In this document: piece after piece, positions 1-6,710 of the stretch
Layout: every line of letters starts with the position of its first letter
Position numbering within the stretch: position 1 is the stretch's first letter
Source of the DNA: Dehalococcoidia bacterium
GTDB taxonomy: Bacteria; Chloroflexota; Dehalococcoidia; JACPQF01
Length of the DNA: 11,415 nucleotides
Direction: 5' to 3'
Assembly (NCBI GenBank): GCA_030650265.1
Contig: JAUSEJ010000765.1
Coordinates: forward strand, 1 to 11,415
The notes under the pieces: generated by a model
Seen by the model: the letters and a program-made list of their open reading frames with translations, nothing else
Database searches by the model: none
Told to the model about the DNA's origin: nothing
Program-made: the position numbers and the translations under genes

Positions 1-1679
1 TTGTCGATCATCCACTGGTACAGGTCATCCATATAGTACTTGTTGACAAGAAGCCGGTGAACTCCCGGAAATCTCTGAATCACCGCCTCTGCCCTGATGG
101 CCTTCTTGCTGTAGATCAACCAGCCGAAGAATATCCCGCCAAGAGCGATGACTGATGACAACGCCATCAACGGTATGTTGAACGCCGGATGCTCGGCATG
201 CTCGCCCGGTGGCACAAGGAAACCGGCAATACTGGAGTAATTCTCCGGGAGACCGAAGACCTTATCGGCCCAGGGCAAAGCGACAAATCCGGCAGTGAGG
301 GCGAGAAAAGCCAGTACGATCAGCGGCAAGGTCATGTTCCAGGGAGACTCGTGGGCATGATCGGAATGATGCTTGGCCTCACCGAAAAAGGTCATTATCA
401 TCATTCTCGTCACGTAAAAGGCCGTCAAGAAGGCACCGAAGAGAGCCAGACCAAAGAAAATCGGACCGCCCTTGGCCAATACGACGCCCAAGATCTCGTC
501 CTTGCTCCAGAAGCCACTCAGGAGCGGAAAACCGGCCAAGGCCAGAGCGCCTGCCGAACAGGTAACAAATGTGATCTTCATCTTCTTGCGCAGGCCGCCC
601 AGTTCCGTCATGTCCTGACTGCCCGTACCGTGGATTACGCTGCCCGCCGAGAGAAAGAGAAGAGCTTTGAAAAAGGCGTGGGTCATGAGGTGAAACATGG
701 CCGCTGTATACCCGCCAAAGCCCAGCGACAGCATCATGTAACCCAACTGTCCGATGGTAGAATAGGCCATCACCTTCTTGATGTCGGTCATCACGACGGC
801 GATGGTGCCGGAAATCAGAATTGTGATCAGGCCGATGACGGCGATAACCATCATGGCGCTGGACGATGCGGCATACAGAGGGAAAGCGCGAGCAACGAGA
901 TAGACGCCCGCGGCCACCATAGTCGCGGCGTGAATAAGGGCGCTAACCGGCGTCGGACCCTCCATAGCATCCGGTAGCCAGACATGAAGCGGGAACTGGC
1001 CGGACTTGCCCATCGCGCCAAGGAAGACCAGAATGGCTGCAACGGTCAGGTAGGTGCCACCGATCTGGCCGGTCTCGACCATGTGGAAGATGGTGCTCAT
1101 GTCAAAGGTACCGGCCTTCTGAAAGAGCATCAAAATACCGATAAAAAGGCCAACATCGCCGATTCTGGTCGTAACGAAGGCCTTCTTGGCCGCCTCCGCC
1201 GCCGATCGCTTCTCCCACCAAAAGCCAATAAGGAGATAGGAACAAAGCCCAACCAATTCCCATGTCATGTAAAGCACTAGGAAGTTGTCGGCCAGCACCA
1301 GACCCAGCATCGACGCCGTGAACAAAGAGAGTACAGCGAAGAACCAGGCAAAGCGCGGGTCGCCGTGCATATAACCCGTCGAATATAGTTGAATCAATGT
1401 CGCGCAGAGGGTAACGACCCCAAGCATGAGAACGGCGAGTTGGTCGACGTTCATGCCAATGCGGAAGTCGTACTTGCCAATCTCGAACCAGGAGAAGGAG
1501 AAATGGCCGGGCCCGTTAAAGAGCAACTCTCTCAGTATTGGCCAAAACAGGATAAAGCCAATCCCGATTGCGCCAATCGCCAGCCACGCGCCTTTCCCGG
1601 GCAATCGCTTGCCAAAAAACGACAGTACAACGAAAGCCAGTACACAAAGTGCCGGGAGCAGCCAGGCGTATGCCATCAT
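1..1679 (-). CDS. nuoL: NADH-quinone oxidoreductase subunit L (complex I antiporter-like subunit), 3'-truncated by window edge
   Basis: Largest proton-pumping membrane subunit of respiratory complex I, an Mrp-antiporter homologue. The frame is open from ATG-ATG at 1679 to the left edge: 559 codons and two bases, ending ...YQWMID. Family L subunits are about 600-680 residues, so the C-terminal part of the long lateral helix and the last membrane helix lie outside. Conserved channel residues are present: E141 in MTWELVG, D175 in TRIGDVG, K225 in GKSGQFPLHVWLPDAM, K338 in HAFFKAL and K393 in GFWSKDEIL. I checked codons near both ends and in the middle and saw no frameshift. An in-frame TAA at 1683-1685 makes 1679 the first possible start. 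AAGGAG (1692-1697) overlaps the nuoK stop and lies 12 bases upstream. Identification is very secure. Confidence 0.97.
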   Translation of the reverse strand, partial: MMAYAWLLPALCVLAFVVLSFFGKRLPGKGAWLAIGAIGIGFILFWPILRELLFNGPGHFSFSWFEIGKYDFRIGMNVDQLAVLMLGVVTLCATLIQLYSTGYMHGDPRFAWFFAVLSLFTASMLGLVLADNFLVLYMTWELVGLCSYLLIGFWWEKRSAAEAAKKAFVTTRIGDVGLFIGILMLFQKAGTFDMSTIFHMVETGQIGGTYLTVAAILVFLGAMGKSGQFPLHVWLPDAMEGPTPVSALIHAATMVAAGVYLVARAFPLYAASSSAMMVIAVIGLITILISGTIAVVMTDIKKVMAYSTIGQLGYMMLSLGFGGYTAAMFHLMTHAFFKALLFLSAGSVIHGTGSQDMTELGGLRKKMKITFVTCSAGALALAGFPLLSGFWSKDEILGVVLAKGGPIFFGLALFGAFLTAFYVTRMMIMTFFGEAKHHSDHAHESPWNMTLPLIVLAFLALTAGFVALPWADKVFGLPENYSSIAGFLVPPGEHAEHPAFNIPLMALSSVIALGGIFFGWLIYSKKAIRAEAVIQRFPGVHRLLVNKYYMDDLYQWMID

Positions 1680-1695
1680 GGTTTAACCCAACTCC

Positions 1696-2004
1696 TTACC
1701 ATTTCATGATATTGAAGTCGTCCACGTTGATTGAGCTGCGCCCACGATAGACCCGAAGAACGATGGCGAGGGCCAGCCCGACTTCGGCAGCGGCGATACA
1801 GATCACGAATATGGCGAAGATCTGCCCGACAAAAGCGGTCGGGGCGAGATACATAGCGAATGCAATAAGATTAATGTTTACCGCGTTAAGCATGAGCTCT
1901 ATGGACATCAGAATAACCACGGCATTGCGGCGGGCGAGCACGCCGTAGAGTCCGATCGAGAAGAGTACCGCACTCAGCCCCAAGAAATGTTGAAGGGTAA
2001 GCAT
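1696..2004 (-). CDS. nuoK: NADH-quinone oxidoreductase subunit K
   Basis: Small membrane subunit of complex I (102 aa, normal for the family) with three hydrophobic helices, next to NuoJ in the membrane arm. The two buried glutamates needed for proton transfer are visible: E36 in [12 protein letters not shown] and E74 in [12 protein letters not shown]. The ATG shares one base with the TGA of nuoJ (TGATG), and AGGAGA lies about nine bases upstream inside the nuoJ 3' end, so translation is probably coupled to nuoJ. The nuoL SD site overlaps its stop codon. MrpC-type antiporter subunits share this fold, but the surrounding genes settle the identity. Confidence 0.96.
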   Translation of the reverse strand: MLTLQHFLGLSAVLFSIGLYGVLARRNAVVILMSIELMLNAVNINLIAFAMYLAPTAFVGQIFAIFVICIAAAEVGLALAIVLRVYRGRSSINVDDFNIMKW

Positions 2005-2498
2005 CAGCTTTTATCTCCTGTCGCCAGGACCACAGCCCCGATCAGCGCTACCAGCAAAACCAGTGACGCTACCTCAAAAGGAATGGCCCACGTTGTGAAC
2101 AGGCTCTTTCCGATCGCATAAACATCAACGCGCTGGATGGCGTTAGACGAGTGCAGCCATCCCGTAGTGACGATGGTGTAGACAAGAGTGCCCAAGAATA
2201 CGGCCGCGGCTATCAGTGCCAATGGCCTCTGGGCGTTATCGAGGGTAGCCGTCTCTACCCCGACCTTCGTCAGCATAAGCCCGAAGAGAACAACCACGGC
2301 CACCGCCCCGGCATAAATAAGGATCTGCACAAGACCGAGGAAATCGGCCTGAAGGACGAAGAAGACGCCGGCAACCATGACCAGCGATAGAACGAGAAGC
2401 AAGGCGCTGTGGACGACGTTTCGCGCCGAAACCACGCCGATCGCCCCCACTACTGCCAGAATGCCAAAAACATAGAAAATGATCGTCGAGGCATCCAC
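2004..2498 (-). CDS. nuoJ: NADH-quinone oxidoreductase subunit J
   Basis: Membrane subunit of complex I, 164 aa from the GTG at 2498, with about five hydrophobic helices. The third helix region [16 protein letters not shown] (61-76) matches the conserved NuoJ helix whose pi-bulge and rotation are tied to coupling in solved structures. The frame stays open upstream to 2678, but that part overlaps nuoI and reads as non-membrane sequence. GGGAGGG at 2507-2513 lies eight bases before the GTG, which gives a protein starting (M)[11 protein letters not shown], directly at the first helix. The start is four bases after the nuoI TAG, and its SD lies inside the nuoI 3' end. It overlaps nuoK by one base at the other end. 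Confidence 0.94.
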   Translation of the reverse strand: MDASTIIFYVFGILAVVGAIGVVSARNVVHSALLLVLSLVMVAGVFFVLQADFLGLVQILIYAGAVAVVVLFGLMLTKVGVETATLDNAQRPLALIAAAVFLGTLVYTIVTTGWLHSSNAIQRVDVYAIGKSLFTTWAIPFEVASLVLLVALIGAVVLATGDKS

Positions 2499-2502
2499 TA
2501 CG

Positions 2503-2946
2503 CTATCCCTCCCTTCTCCCCGAACCCATCTCAATGAGCTGGTCAAGGTTTCTGTAGAGGCTTTTTCGCGAGTATCCGGCCAGTTCGAACTGGTGGGACA
2601 TCTTGATGGCGTTGAAGTTGCAAACCTCCACGCATATCTCGCAGAAAGTGCAGCGACCCAAATTGAGTTGGTAAACATCCACGATCTTCTTGCGGGTGCT
2701 CTTGCCTTCCTTGGCCTTCTCGTTATCCTTCATCGTAACCGAAATCGCCCCAACCGGGCATTCCCTCTGGCATATGCCACAGCCAGTACAGTAGGGCTCG
2801 CTCACTTCGGCGTCCCAAAGCAGAGCCGGCGCCCCGCGAAAACGCTCCTCGACAGGCCGCCTCTGCTCCGGATACTGAATAGTTACGGGGCGGCGAAACA
2901 TCGTGCTGAGCGTCGTCGCCATACCCTTGACCATGCCCTTAATCAC
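2503..2946 (-). CDS. nuoI: NADH-quinone oxidoreductase subunit I (2x[4Fe-4S] ferredoxin-type)
   Basis: Peripheral-arm iron-sulfur subunit that passes electrons through clusters N6a and N6b toward NuoB. It is 147 aa, within the bacterial range. An N-terminal amphipathic stretch precedes two 4Fe-4S motifs: C53, C56, C59, C63 followed by P64, and C99, C102, C105, C109 followed by N110 where the family normally has proline. All eight cysteines are present. The start is GTG at 2946, overlapping the nuoH TGA by four bases (GTGA). A near-perfect AGGAGGTGA six bases upstream confirms it. The second motif's Cys-Asn is the only oddity. Other two-cluster ferredoxins share this fold, but context makes NuoI certain. 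Confidence 0.96.
   Translation of the reverse strand: MIKGMVKGMATTLSTMFRRPVTIQYPEQRRPVEERFRGAPALLWDAEVSEPYCTGCGICQRECPVGAISVTMKDNEKAKEGKSTRKKIVDVYQLNLGRCTFCEICVEVCNFNAIKMSHQFELAGYSRKSLYRNLDQLIEMGSGRREG
2507..2513 (-). promoter_or_regulatory. Shine-Dalgarno site that sets the nuoJ start
   Basis: GGGAGGG on the minus strand, eight bases before GTG 2498. It supports the GTG over the longer open frame that reaches 2678. Confidence 0.8.
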
Positions 2947-4067
2947 TTACCGTCACCTCCTGCCGCTTCGACCAGACGCACGGTGGTGGGCCGCTTCAGC
3001 GGGGCTGGACGCCTGGTACTATGCGATTGCCACAAGCTCACACCCCAGTAAATGATGCCCGCCGTGACAACCAGGCTAATCGCCAGTGCCGGCCAACCAT
3101 ACAGCATATACATCGCCGTCAGGAGCAGGTTGACAAAGGACAGTGGCAAGAGGAACTTCCAGGCGAAGCCCATAAGCTGGTCTATCCTTAGCCGGGGGAG
3201 CGTTGCCCGCAGCCAGAAGATCAGCAGGATAACAACATAGGTCTTAATGAGAAACCACACAAACCCGGGCAGCAGGGGCCAGGCCCACCCGCCAAGGAAC
3301 ACCGTGGCGCAGATGGCAGCCGTGGCGAAAGTGTTGCCGTACTCTGCCAGATAGAAAATACCCCAGCGCATGCCGCTATACTCGATATGGGGCCCACCTA
3401 CCACCTCCGACTCGGCCACCGGGATATCAAAAGGCGTCCGGTTTAGTTCGGCCAGAGAAGATATGAGAAAGATTAGAAAGCCAATGGGTTGAAGAAACAG
3501 ATAGGGGACAGTGCTCTGCATATCGACGATCTTGGAAAGACTCAACGTTTCCGCCAAAATCGCCACCCCGAGAATCGAAACGACCAGAGGCAGTTCATAG
3601 CTGACCATCTGTGCCACACTACGAACAGCCCCCAGCAAAGCATATTTGTTGTCTGATGACCAGCCAGCCATGAAAAGACCGACGATCGACAAACCAGGGA
3701 CGGCCACGATAAAGAATAAGCCAAGGTCCAGATTGGCGACTACCCAGTCTCGGGCGAAAGGAATGACCATGAATACCAGAAAGGTCGGTACGAAAACCAC
3801 ATATGGAGCGAAGCGATAGACCCGATTATCGGCACAGTCCGGTATCAGATCCTCCTTCACCATCAGCTTAATAGCGTCCGCCGGCGCCTGAAGAGCCCCA
3901 TGGAAGCCAACCCGCATCGGGCCCAGCCTCAACTGGAAATGCCCCAGAACCTTGCGCTCGAAATAGGTAAGGAATAGTACCATGAAAAGAACGAAGCTAA
4001 GGACGAGGATGACGCCGACGAAAGCCCAGACTAGAGATTGCTCGATGTTGAAGCCTGCGATGTTCAT
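2943..4067 (-). CDS. nuoH: NADH-quinone oxidoreductase subunit H
   Basis: Membrane subunit that anchors the peripheral arm and forms much of the quinone cavity and the E-channel. It is 374 aa, a little longer than the usual 320-350, with a basic, proline-rich C-terminal tail (about 347-374). Family signatures in order: YFERKVLGHFQLRLGPMRVG (35-54), MVSYELP (154-160, E158), AELNRTPFD (206-214), VAESEVVGG (217-225), HIEYSGMRWG (227-236), FWLRATLPRLRIDQLMGFAWK (284-304). In the usual PEAExE motif the first glutamate is valine here (V217), while E219 and E221 remain. The ATG lies one base after the nuoD stop, with GGGGAGGTG upstream. It overlaps nuoI by four bases. Group 4 hydrogenases have a homologous subunit, but NuoD here is of the quinone type. 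Confidence 0.96.
   Translation of the reverse strand: MNIAGFNIEQSLVWAFVGVILVLSFVLFMVLFLTYFERKVLGHFQLRLGPMRVGFHGALQAPADAIKLMVKEDLIPDCADNRVYRFAPYVVFVPTFLVFMVIPFARDWVVANLDLGLFFIVAVPGLSIVGLFMAGWSSDNKYALLGAVRSVAQMVSYELPLVVSILGVAILAETLSLSKIVDMQSTVPYLFLQPIGFLIFLISSLAELNRTPFDIPVAESEVVGGPHIEYSGMRWGIFYLAEYGNTFATAAICATVFLGGWAWPLLPGFVWFLIKTYVVILLIFWLRATLPRLRIDQLMGFAWKFLLPLSFVNLLLTAMYMLYGWPALAISLVVTAGIIYWGVSLWQSHSTRRPAPLKRPTTVRLVEAAGGDGK
2953..2961 (-). promoter_or_regulatory. Strong Shine-Dalgarno site of nuoI
   Basis: AGGAGGTGA on the minus strand, nearly fully complementary to the 16S rRNA tail. It lies six bases before GTG 2946, inside the last codons of nuoH, and decides the GTG start. Confidence 0.88.
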
Positions 4068-4068
4068 C

Positions 4069-5187
4069 TTAGCGGTCCACCTCCCCTAGGACGATATCGA
4101 GCGACCCCAGCACCATGACCGTGTCCGCCACCCAACAGCCAGCGAGCATAGTCCGCAAAGCCATGAGATTGCAGAAGGATGGCGCTCGCACCTTCAGCCG
4201 GTACGGCATCGGACCACCCTTGCTAACCAGGTAGACGCCAAAATCCCCCCGGGGGCACTCGGTTCGCACGTAGACCTCGCCAGCAGGCGGCCTGAGGACG
4301 CGAGGCACCGTTCCTAAAATGGGACCATCTGGCATCTGATCCAAAGCCTGTTTAATAATCCCGATCGACTGTCGCATCTCCTCTACCCGGAGAATGTAGC
4401 GATCGTAGGTGTCGCCTACTTCGCCGACCGGAATCTCGAAATCGAACCGGTCGTAAATGGAGTATGGTTCAGTGCGGCGAATATCCTCGGCTACGCCCGA
4501 AGCCCGGAGCGTCGGTCCGCTCAGCCCAAAGTTGATTGCCTCCTCGGCCTTGATGATGCCAATGTCGCGTGCCCTGACCAATAGTATCTCGTTCTGGCTG
4601 AGAAGATTATCACAGTCGGCGAGTCCCCTTTCCAGCGGTGGAAGAATAGACCTCACGCGCTCCTTGAAGTCGGCTGGAACATCCTGTTTGAGACCGCCGA
4701 CTCTCAAGTAGTTAACAGTAAGCCGTCCGCCACAGACCGCCTCAAAGATCTGCTGAATTCGCTCCCGCTCGATGAAGCCGTAAAGGAACGGGGTCAAGGC
4801 TCCCGCATCGGCCCCCATGCAGCCGTAGAACAACATGTGGCTGGCGATGCGGTTCAACTCGCAGAGGATCACCCGGACATATTCCGCCCGCTCCGGCACC
4901 TCTATCTTCATGAGCTTTTCAATGGCCATTACCAGGGTATGTTCGCAGTTAAAGGCGGAAATGTAATCCATCCTATCAAATAGGGGGATTATCTGGCGAT
5001 AACCATAGTTCTCGAACAGCTTCTCGATACCTCGGTGGAGATAGCCGATAACAGGTTCGCAGTCGACGACCTTCTCGCCGTCTATGGCAAGCAGCATCCT
5101 GAACACACCATGTGTGCTCGGGTGCTGCGGGCCCATATTGAGCATCATTTCTACAGTTTCGAATTCGGACTCAACTATTCTTGCCAT
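4069..5187 (-). CDS. nuoD: NADH-quinone oxidoreductase subunit D (49 kDa)
   Basis: Peripheral subunit that, with NuoB, forms the quinone-reduction site next to cluster N2. It is 372 aa, normal length for a form not fused to NuoC. The quinone-ligand residues known from Thermus Nqo4 (H38 and Y87) correspond to H26 in GPQHPSTHG (19-27) and Y75 in RMDY. The four nickel-binding cysteines of NiFe hydrogenase large subunits are absent, so this is a quinone-reducing complex and not a group 4 hydrogenase. The C-terminus ends ...LDIVLGEVDR, as is typical. The ATG lies 17 bases inside nuoC, in another frame, behind GGAAAAGG; nuoH follows after one base. No nuoE, F or G lies between nuoD and nuoH. Confidence 0.97.
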   Translation of the reverse strand: MARIVESEFETVEMMLNMGPQHPSTHGVFRMLLAIDGEKVVDCEPVIGYLHRGIEKLFENYGYRQIIPLFDRMDYISAFNCEHTLVMAIEKLMKIEVPERAEYVRVILCELNRIASHMLFYGCMGADAGALTPFLYGFIERERIQQIFEAVCGGRLTVNYLRVGGLKQDVPADFKERVRSILPPLERGLADCDNLLSQNEILLVRARDIGIIKAEEAINFGLSGPTLRASGVAEDIRRTEPYSIYDRFDFEIPVGEVGDTYDRYILRVEEMRQSIGIIKQALDQMPDGPILGTVPRVLRPPAGEVYVRTECPRGDFGVYLVSKGGPMPYRLKVRAPSFCNLMALRTMLAGCWVADTVMVLGSLDIVLGEVDR

Positions 5188-5689
5188 GAGCCTTTTCCAC
5201 GTCCTCAGGAATAGCGTCTAGTTTGAAACTCTTCAACAACGGATGACCCTTAAAACCCTCCTCTAAGAGGAGGGTCTTTAGATCTGGGTGCCCTTCAAAA
5301 ACGATTCCGAACATCTCGGCGGCCTCCCGTTCGTGCCAGTCGGCCCCCTTCCAAACGCCAGTCACCGAAGCGAGACTGGCCACCTCTCTCGATACTTTAG
5401 TCTTGACCACTAGTTTGTGCCGGCGGCACACAGAATAGAGGTGATAAACTATCTCAATGCCATCCTCAACGTCCACGCCCGACAGACAGCGCAGATAGTC
5501 CAGATGCAAATCGTCGTCGCTCCTCAACTTTAGGCAGACTTCGACGATGGTGGCGGGGGCTACGGTAACGATGAGTTCATCGAAAGCGGAAGCAGACTCG
5601 AACTCAATGCCCGCCAGAGCCTTGGCTACCAATGGCTGAAGTTGTTCCGGTTTCTTGATTGGCGGCATCACCACCGAGCCAGAGGTCAT
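5171..5689 (-). CDS. nuoC: NADH-quinone oxidoreductase subunit C (30 kDa)
   Basis: Peripheral-arm subunit with no cofactor that packs against NuoD and NuoI; 172 aa. The diagnostic 30-kDa signature is near the C-terminus: WHEREAAEMFGIVFEGHPDL, then LLLEEGFKGHPLLKSF. It is a stand-alone gene, not the NuoCD fusion of enterobacteria. The start is ambiguous. GTG (5692) and ATG (5689) are adjacent; the ATG is better spaced from AAGG (5697-5700) and gives TGATG, a one-base overlap with the nuoB stop. A third candidate, ATG at 5668 (MPPIKKPEQ), has a poorer SD. The 3' end overlaps nuoD by 17 bases. Confidence 0.93.
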   Translation of the reverse strand: MTSGSVVMPPIKKPEQLQPLVAKALAGIEFESASAFDELIVTVAPATIVEVCLKLRSDDDLHLDYLRCLSGVDVEDGIEIVYHLYSVCRRHKLVVKTKVSREVASLASVTGVWKGADWHEREAAEMFGIVFEGHPDLKTLLLEEGFKGHPLLKSFKLDAIPEDVEKAHGKNS

Positions 5690-6207
5690 CACTTGCCCTT
5701 CTTTCCGTCTCGCTTCTCAGCCTGAATCTTTGCCTGCAACTCGAGCACTCCGTTCATGAGCGCCTCAGGCCTCGGCGGGCAACCAGGTATGTACACGTCG
5801 ACGGGGATGATCTCGTCCACGCCGCGCACAACGGAGTAGGACCGCATAAAGGGTCCGCCGCTGATGGCGCAGCTTCCCATGGCGATGACCCACTTGGGCA
5901 GAGGCATCTGCTCGTAAAGAAGCTTGATGGCCTCCGCCATCTTGGTCGTCACCGTACCCGATACGAACATCAGGTCGGCCTGCCTGGGCGAAGGCCACAT
6001 CACTACACCAAACCGGTCGAAATCGTAATGAGACATATGAGCCGCCATCATCTCGATAGCACAGCAGGCAAGGCCAAAAGTGAGAGGCCAGAGAGATGAC
6101 TTGCGCGCCCAGTTGAAAACCTGATCGGTAGTGGTGATAAGAACATTATCGCCAAGCCGCGCGTACGGGTTCTCCAACTGGCCCCAAGTAGTCTTCTTTA
6201 CTTCCAC
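5689..6207 (-). CDS. nuoB: NADH-quinone oxidoreductase subunit B (20 kDa, cluster N2)
   Basis: Carries the terminal [4Fe-4S] cluster N2, which reduces quinone; 172 aa from GTG 6207. The N2 ligands are clear: the adjacent pair C48-C49 in [12 protein letters not shown]113 in [10 protein letters not shown] and C143 in [28 protein letters not shown] (70-87) is also typical. The frame is open upstream to 6318, but that part overlaps nuoA and looks nothing like NuoB. AAGGGG seven bases before the GTG supports 6207, giving a ten-base overlap with the end of nuoA. The C-terminus is lysine-rich (EKRDGKKGK). It shares one base with nuoC. Confidence 0.95.
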   Translation of the reverse strand: MEVKKTTWGQLENPYARLGDNVLITTTDQVFNWARKSSLWPLTFGLACCAIEMMAAHMSHYDFDRFGVVMWPSPRQADLMFVSGTVTTKMAEAIKLLYEQMPLPKWVIAMGSCAISGGPFMRSYSVVRGVDEIIPVDVYIPGCPPRPEALMNGVLELQAKIQAEKRDGKKGK

Positions 6208-6551
6208 TGCAATACCCCTTTTCGCCAGGCGTAAGCAAGTCCAAACAACAGGATTACGATGAAAATCAGCATCTCGACGAAGGCAAGGGTTCCCAGTTGC
6301 TTGAACATGATCGCCCACGGATAGAGGAACACTGTCTCGACGTCGAAAATCACGAAGAGGAGAGCGAAGAGGTAATACCTGACCCGGATCTGTGACCAGT
6401 CACCGCCAATGGGAACCATGCCACATTCATATACGGTGGACTTGGAATCGTTGCGCTGGCGAGGAGCTAACAATCGAGATACAAATAGAAGGGCAAATAC
6501 CAGACCTAATGCCACGACGGATGCGATGAGTACCGCACTATAGTCATTCAT
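6198..6551 (-). CDS. nuoA: NADH-quinone oxidoreductase subunit A
   Basis: Small membrane subunit at the junction of the two arms and first gene of the operon. It is 117 aa with three hydrophobic helices (about 6-28, 60-82, 90-108). The signatures are [10 protein letters not shown] (41-50), including the loop cysteine C43 near the quinone cavity, and [16 protein letters not shown] (65-80) with conserved D70 and E72. The ATG at 6551 has only a weak SD (AGG, ten bases upstream), unlike the strong sites of the downstream genes. A sigma-70 promoter lies about 90 bp upstream, followed by a potential leader hairpin. It overlaps nuoB by ten bases. Confidence 0.96.
   Translation of the reverse strand: MNDYSAVLIASVVALGLVFALLFVSRLLAPRQRNDSKSTVYECGMVPIGGDWSQIRVRYYLFALLFVIFDVETVFLYPWAIMFKQLGTLAFVEMLIFIVILLFGLAYAWRKGVLQWK
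6215..6220 (-). promoter_or_regulatory. Shine-Dalgarno site that sets the nuoB start
   Basis: AAGGGG on the minus strand, seven bases before GTG 6207 and inside the nuoA 3' end. It favours the 172-aa NuoB over the 209-aa frame that opens at 6318. Confidence 0.75.
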
Positions 6552-6572
6552 CAGTTGTATGCCTAGACCCCA

Positions 6573-6612
6573 GCAAGTTTAGTAACCGGTTGACGCCCTT
6601 GTCAATACTTGC
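6573..6612 (-). promoter_or_regulatory. Potential leader hairpin or operator upstream of nuoA
   Basis: In the presumed nuoA leader, two nested inverted repeats occur: outer arms GCAAGT / ACTTGC (6607-6612 and 6573-6578) and inner arms TTGAC / GTCAA (6601-6605 and 6590-6594) around a six-base loop. The transcript could fold into an inner hairpin and a bulged outer stem, with an asymmetric internal loop (1 versus 11 bases). The inner arm TTGACA could also be read as a weak second -35 (15 bp before TACTAA). The symmetry is seen directly; function is inferred. Confidence 0.35.
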
Positions 6613-6640
6613 CGTTCCCGTCTCTACCGGCGCACAGACC

Positions 6641-6669
6641 AATATACTAGAGAGAGCCAATACAGTCAA
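6641..6669 (-). promoter_or_regulatory. Sigma-70-type promoter of the nuo operon
   Basis: On the minus strand, -35 TTGACT (6664-6669) and -10 TATATT (6641-6646) are separated by exactly 17 bp, each one mismatch from consensus. The expected transcription start near 6634 gives a leader of about 80 bases before nuoA. It sits in the 159-bp gap between the FAD-oxidoreductase stop (6711) and nuoA, so the nuo operon can be transcribed independently of the upstream genes. I see no rho-independent terminator between that stop and the promoter, so read-through is also possible. Confidence 0.8.
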
Positions 6670-6710
6670 GACGTAAATGTGACAAATTTCTCATTTTTGC
6701 CCCATATTGC

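Noticed and set aside
189..1709. Plus-strand open frames of 262, 98 and 106 codons opposite nuoL
   Set aside because: The minus strand reads as a continuous, motif-complete NuoL here; the plus-strand frames are low-complexity, charged, antisense shadows without SD sites.
2499..2678. N-terminal extension of nuoJ to 2678
   Set aside because: It overlaps nuoI in another frame, gives a non-hydrophobic leader, and a strong SD precedes GTG 2498.
2479..3051. Plus-strand 190-codon open frame across nuoH/nuoI/nuoJ
   Set aside because: It is antisense to three clearly recognised genes and its product matches no family I know.
4069..5187. Group 4 NiFe hydrogenase large subunit instead of NuoD
   Set aside because: The N- and C-terminal CxxC nickel-binding pairs are absent and the quinone-site His/Tyr are present.
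6208..6318. N-terminal extension of nuoB to 6318
   Set aside because: It overlaps nuoA in another frame and has no NuoB similarity; AAGGGG supports GTG 6207.
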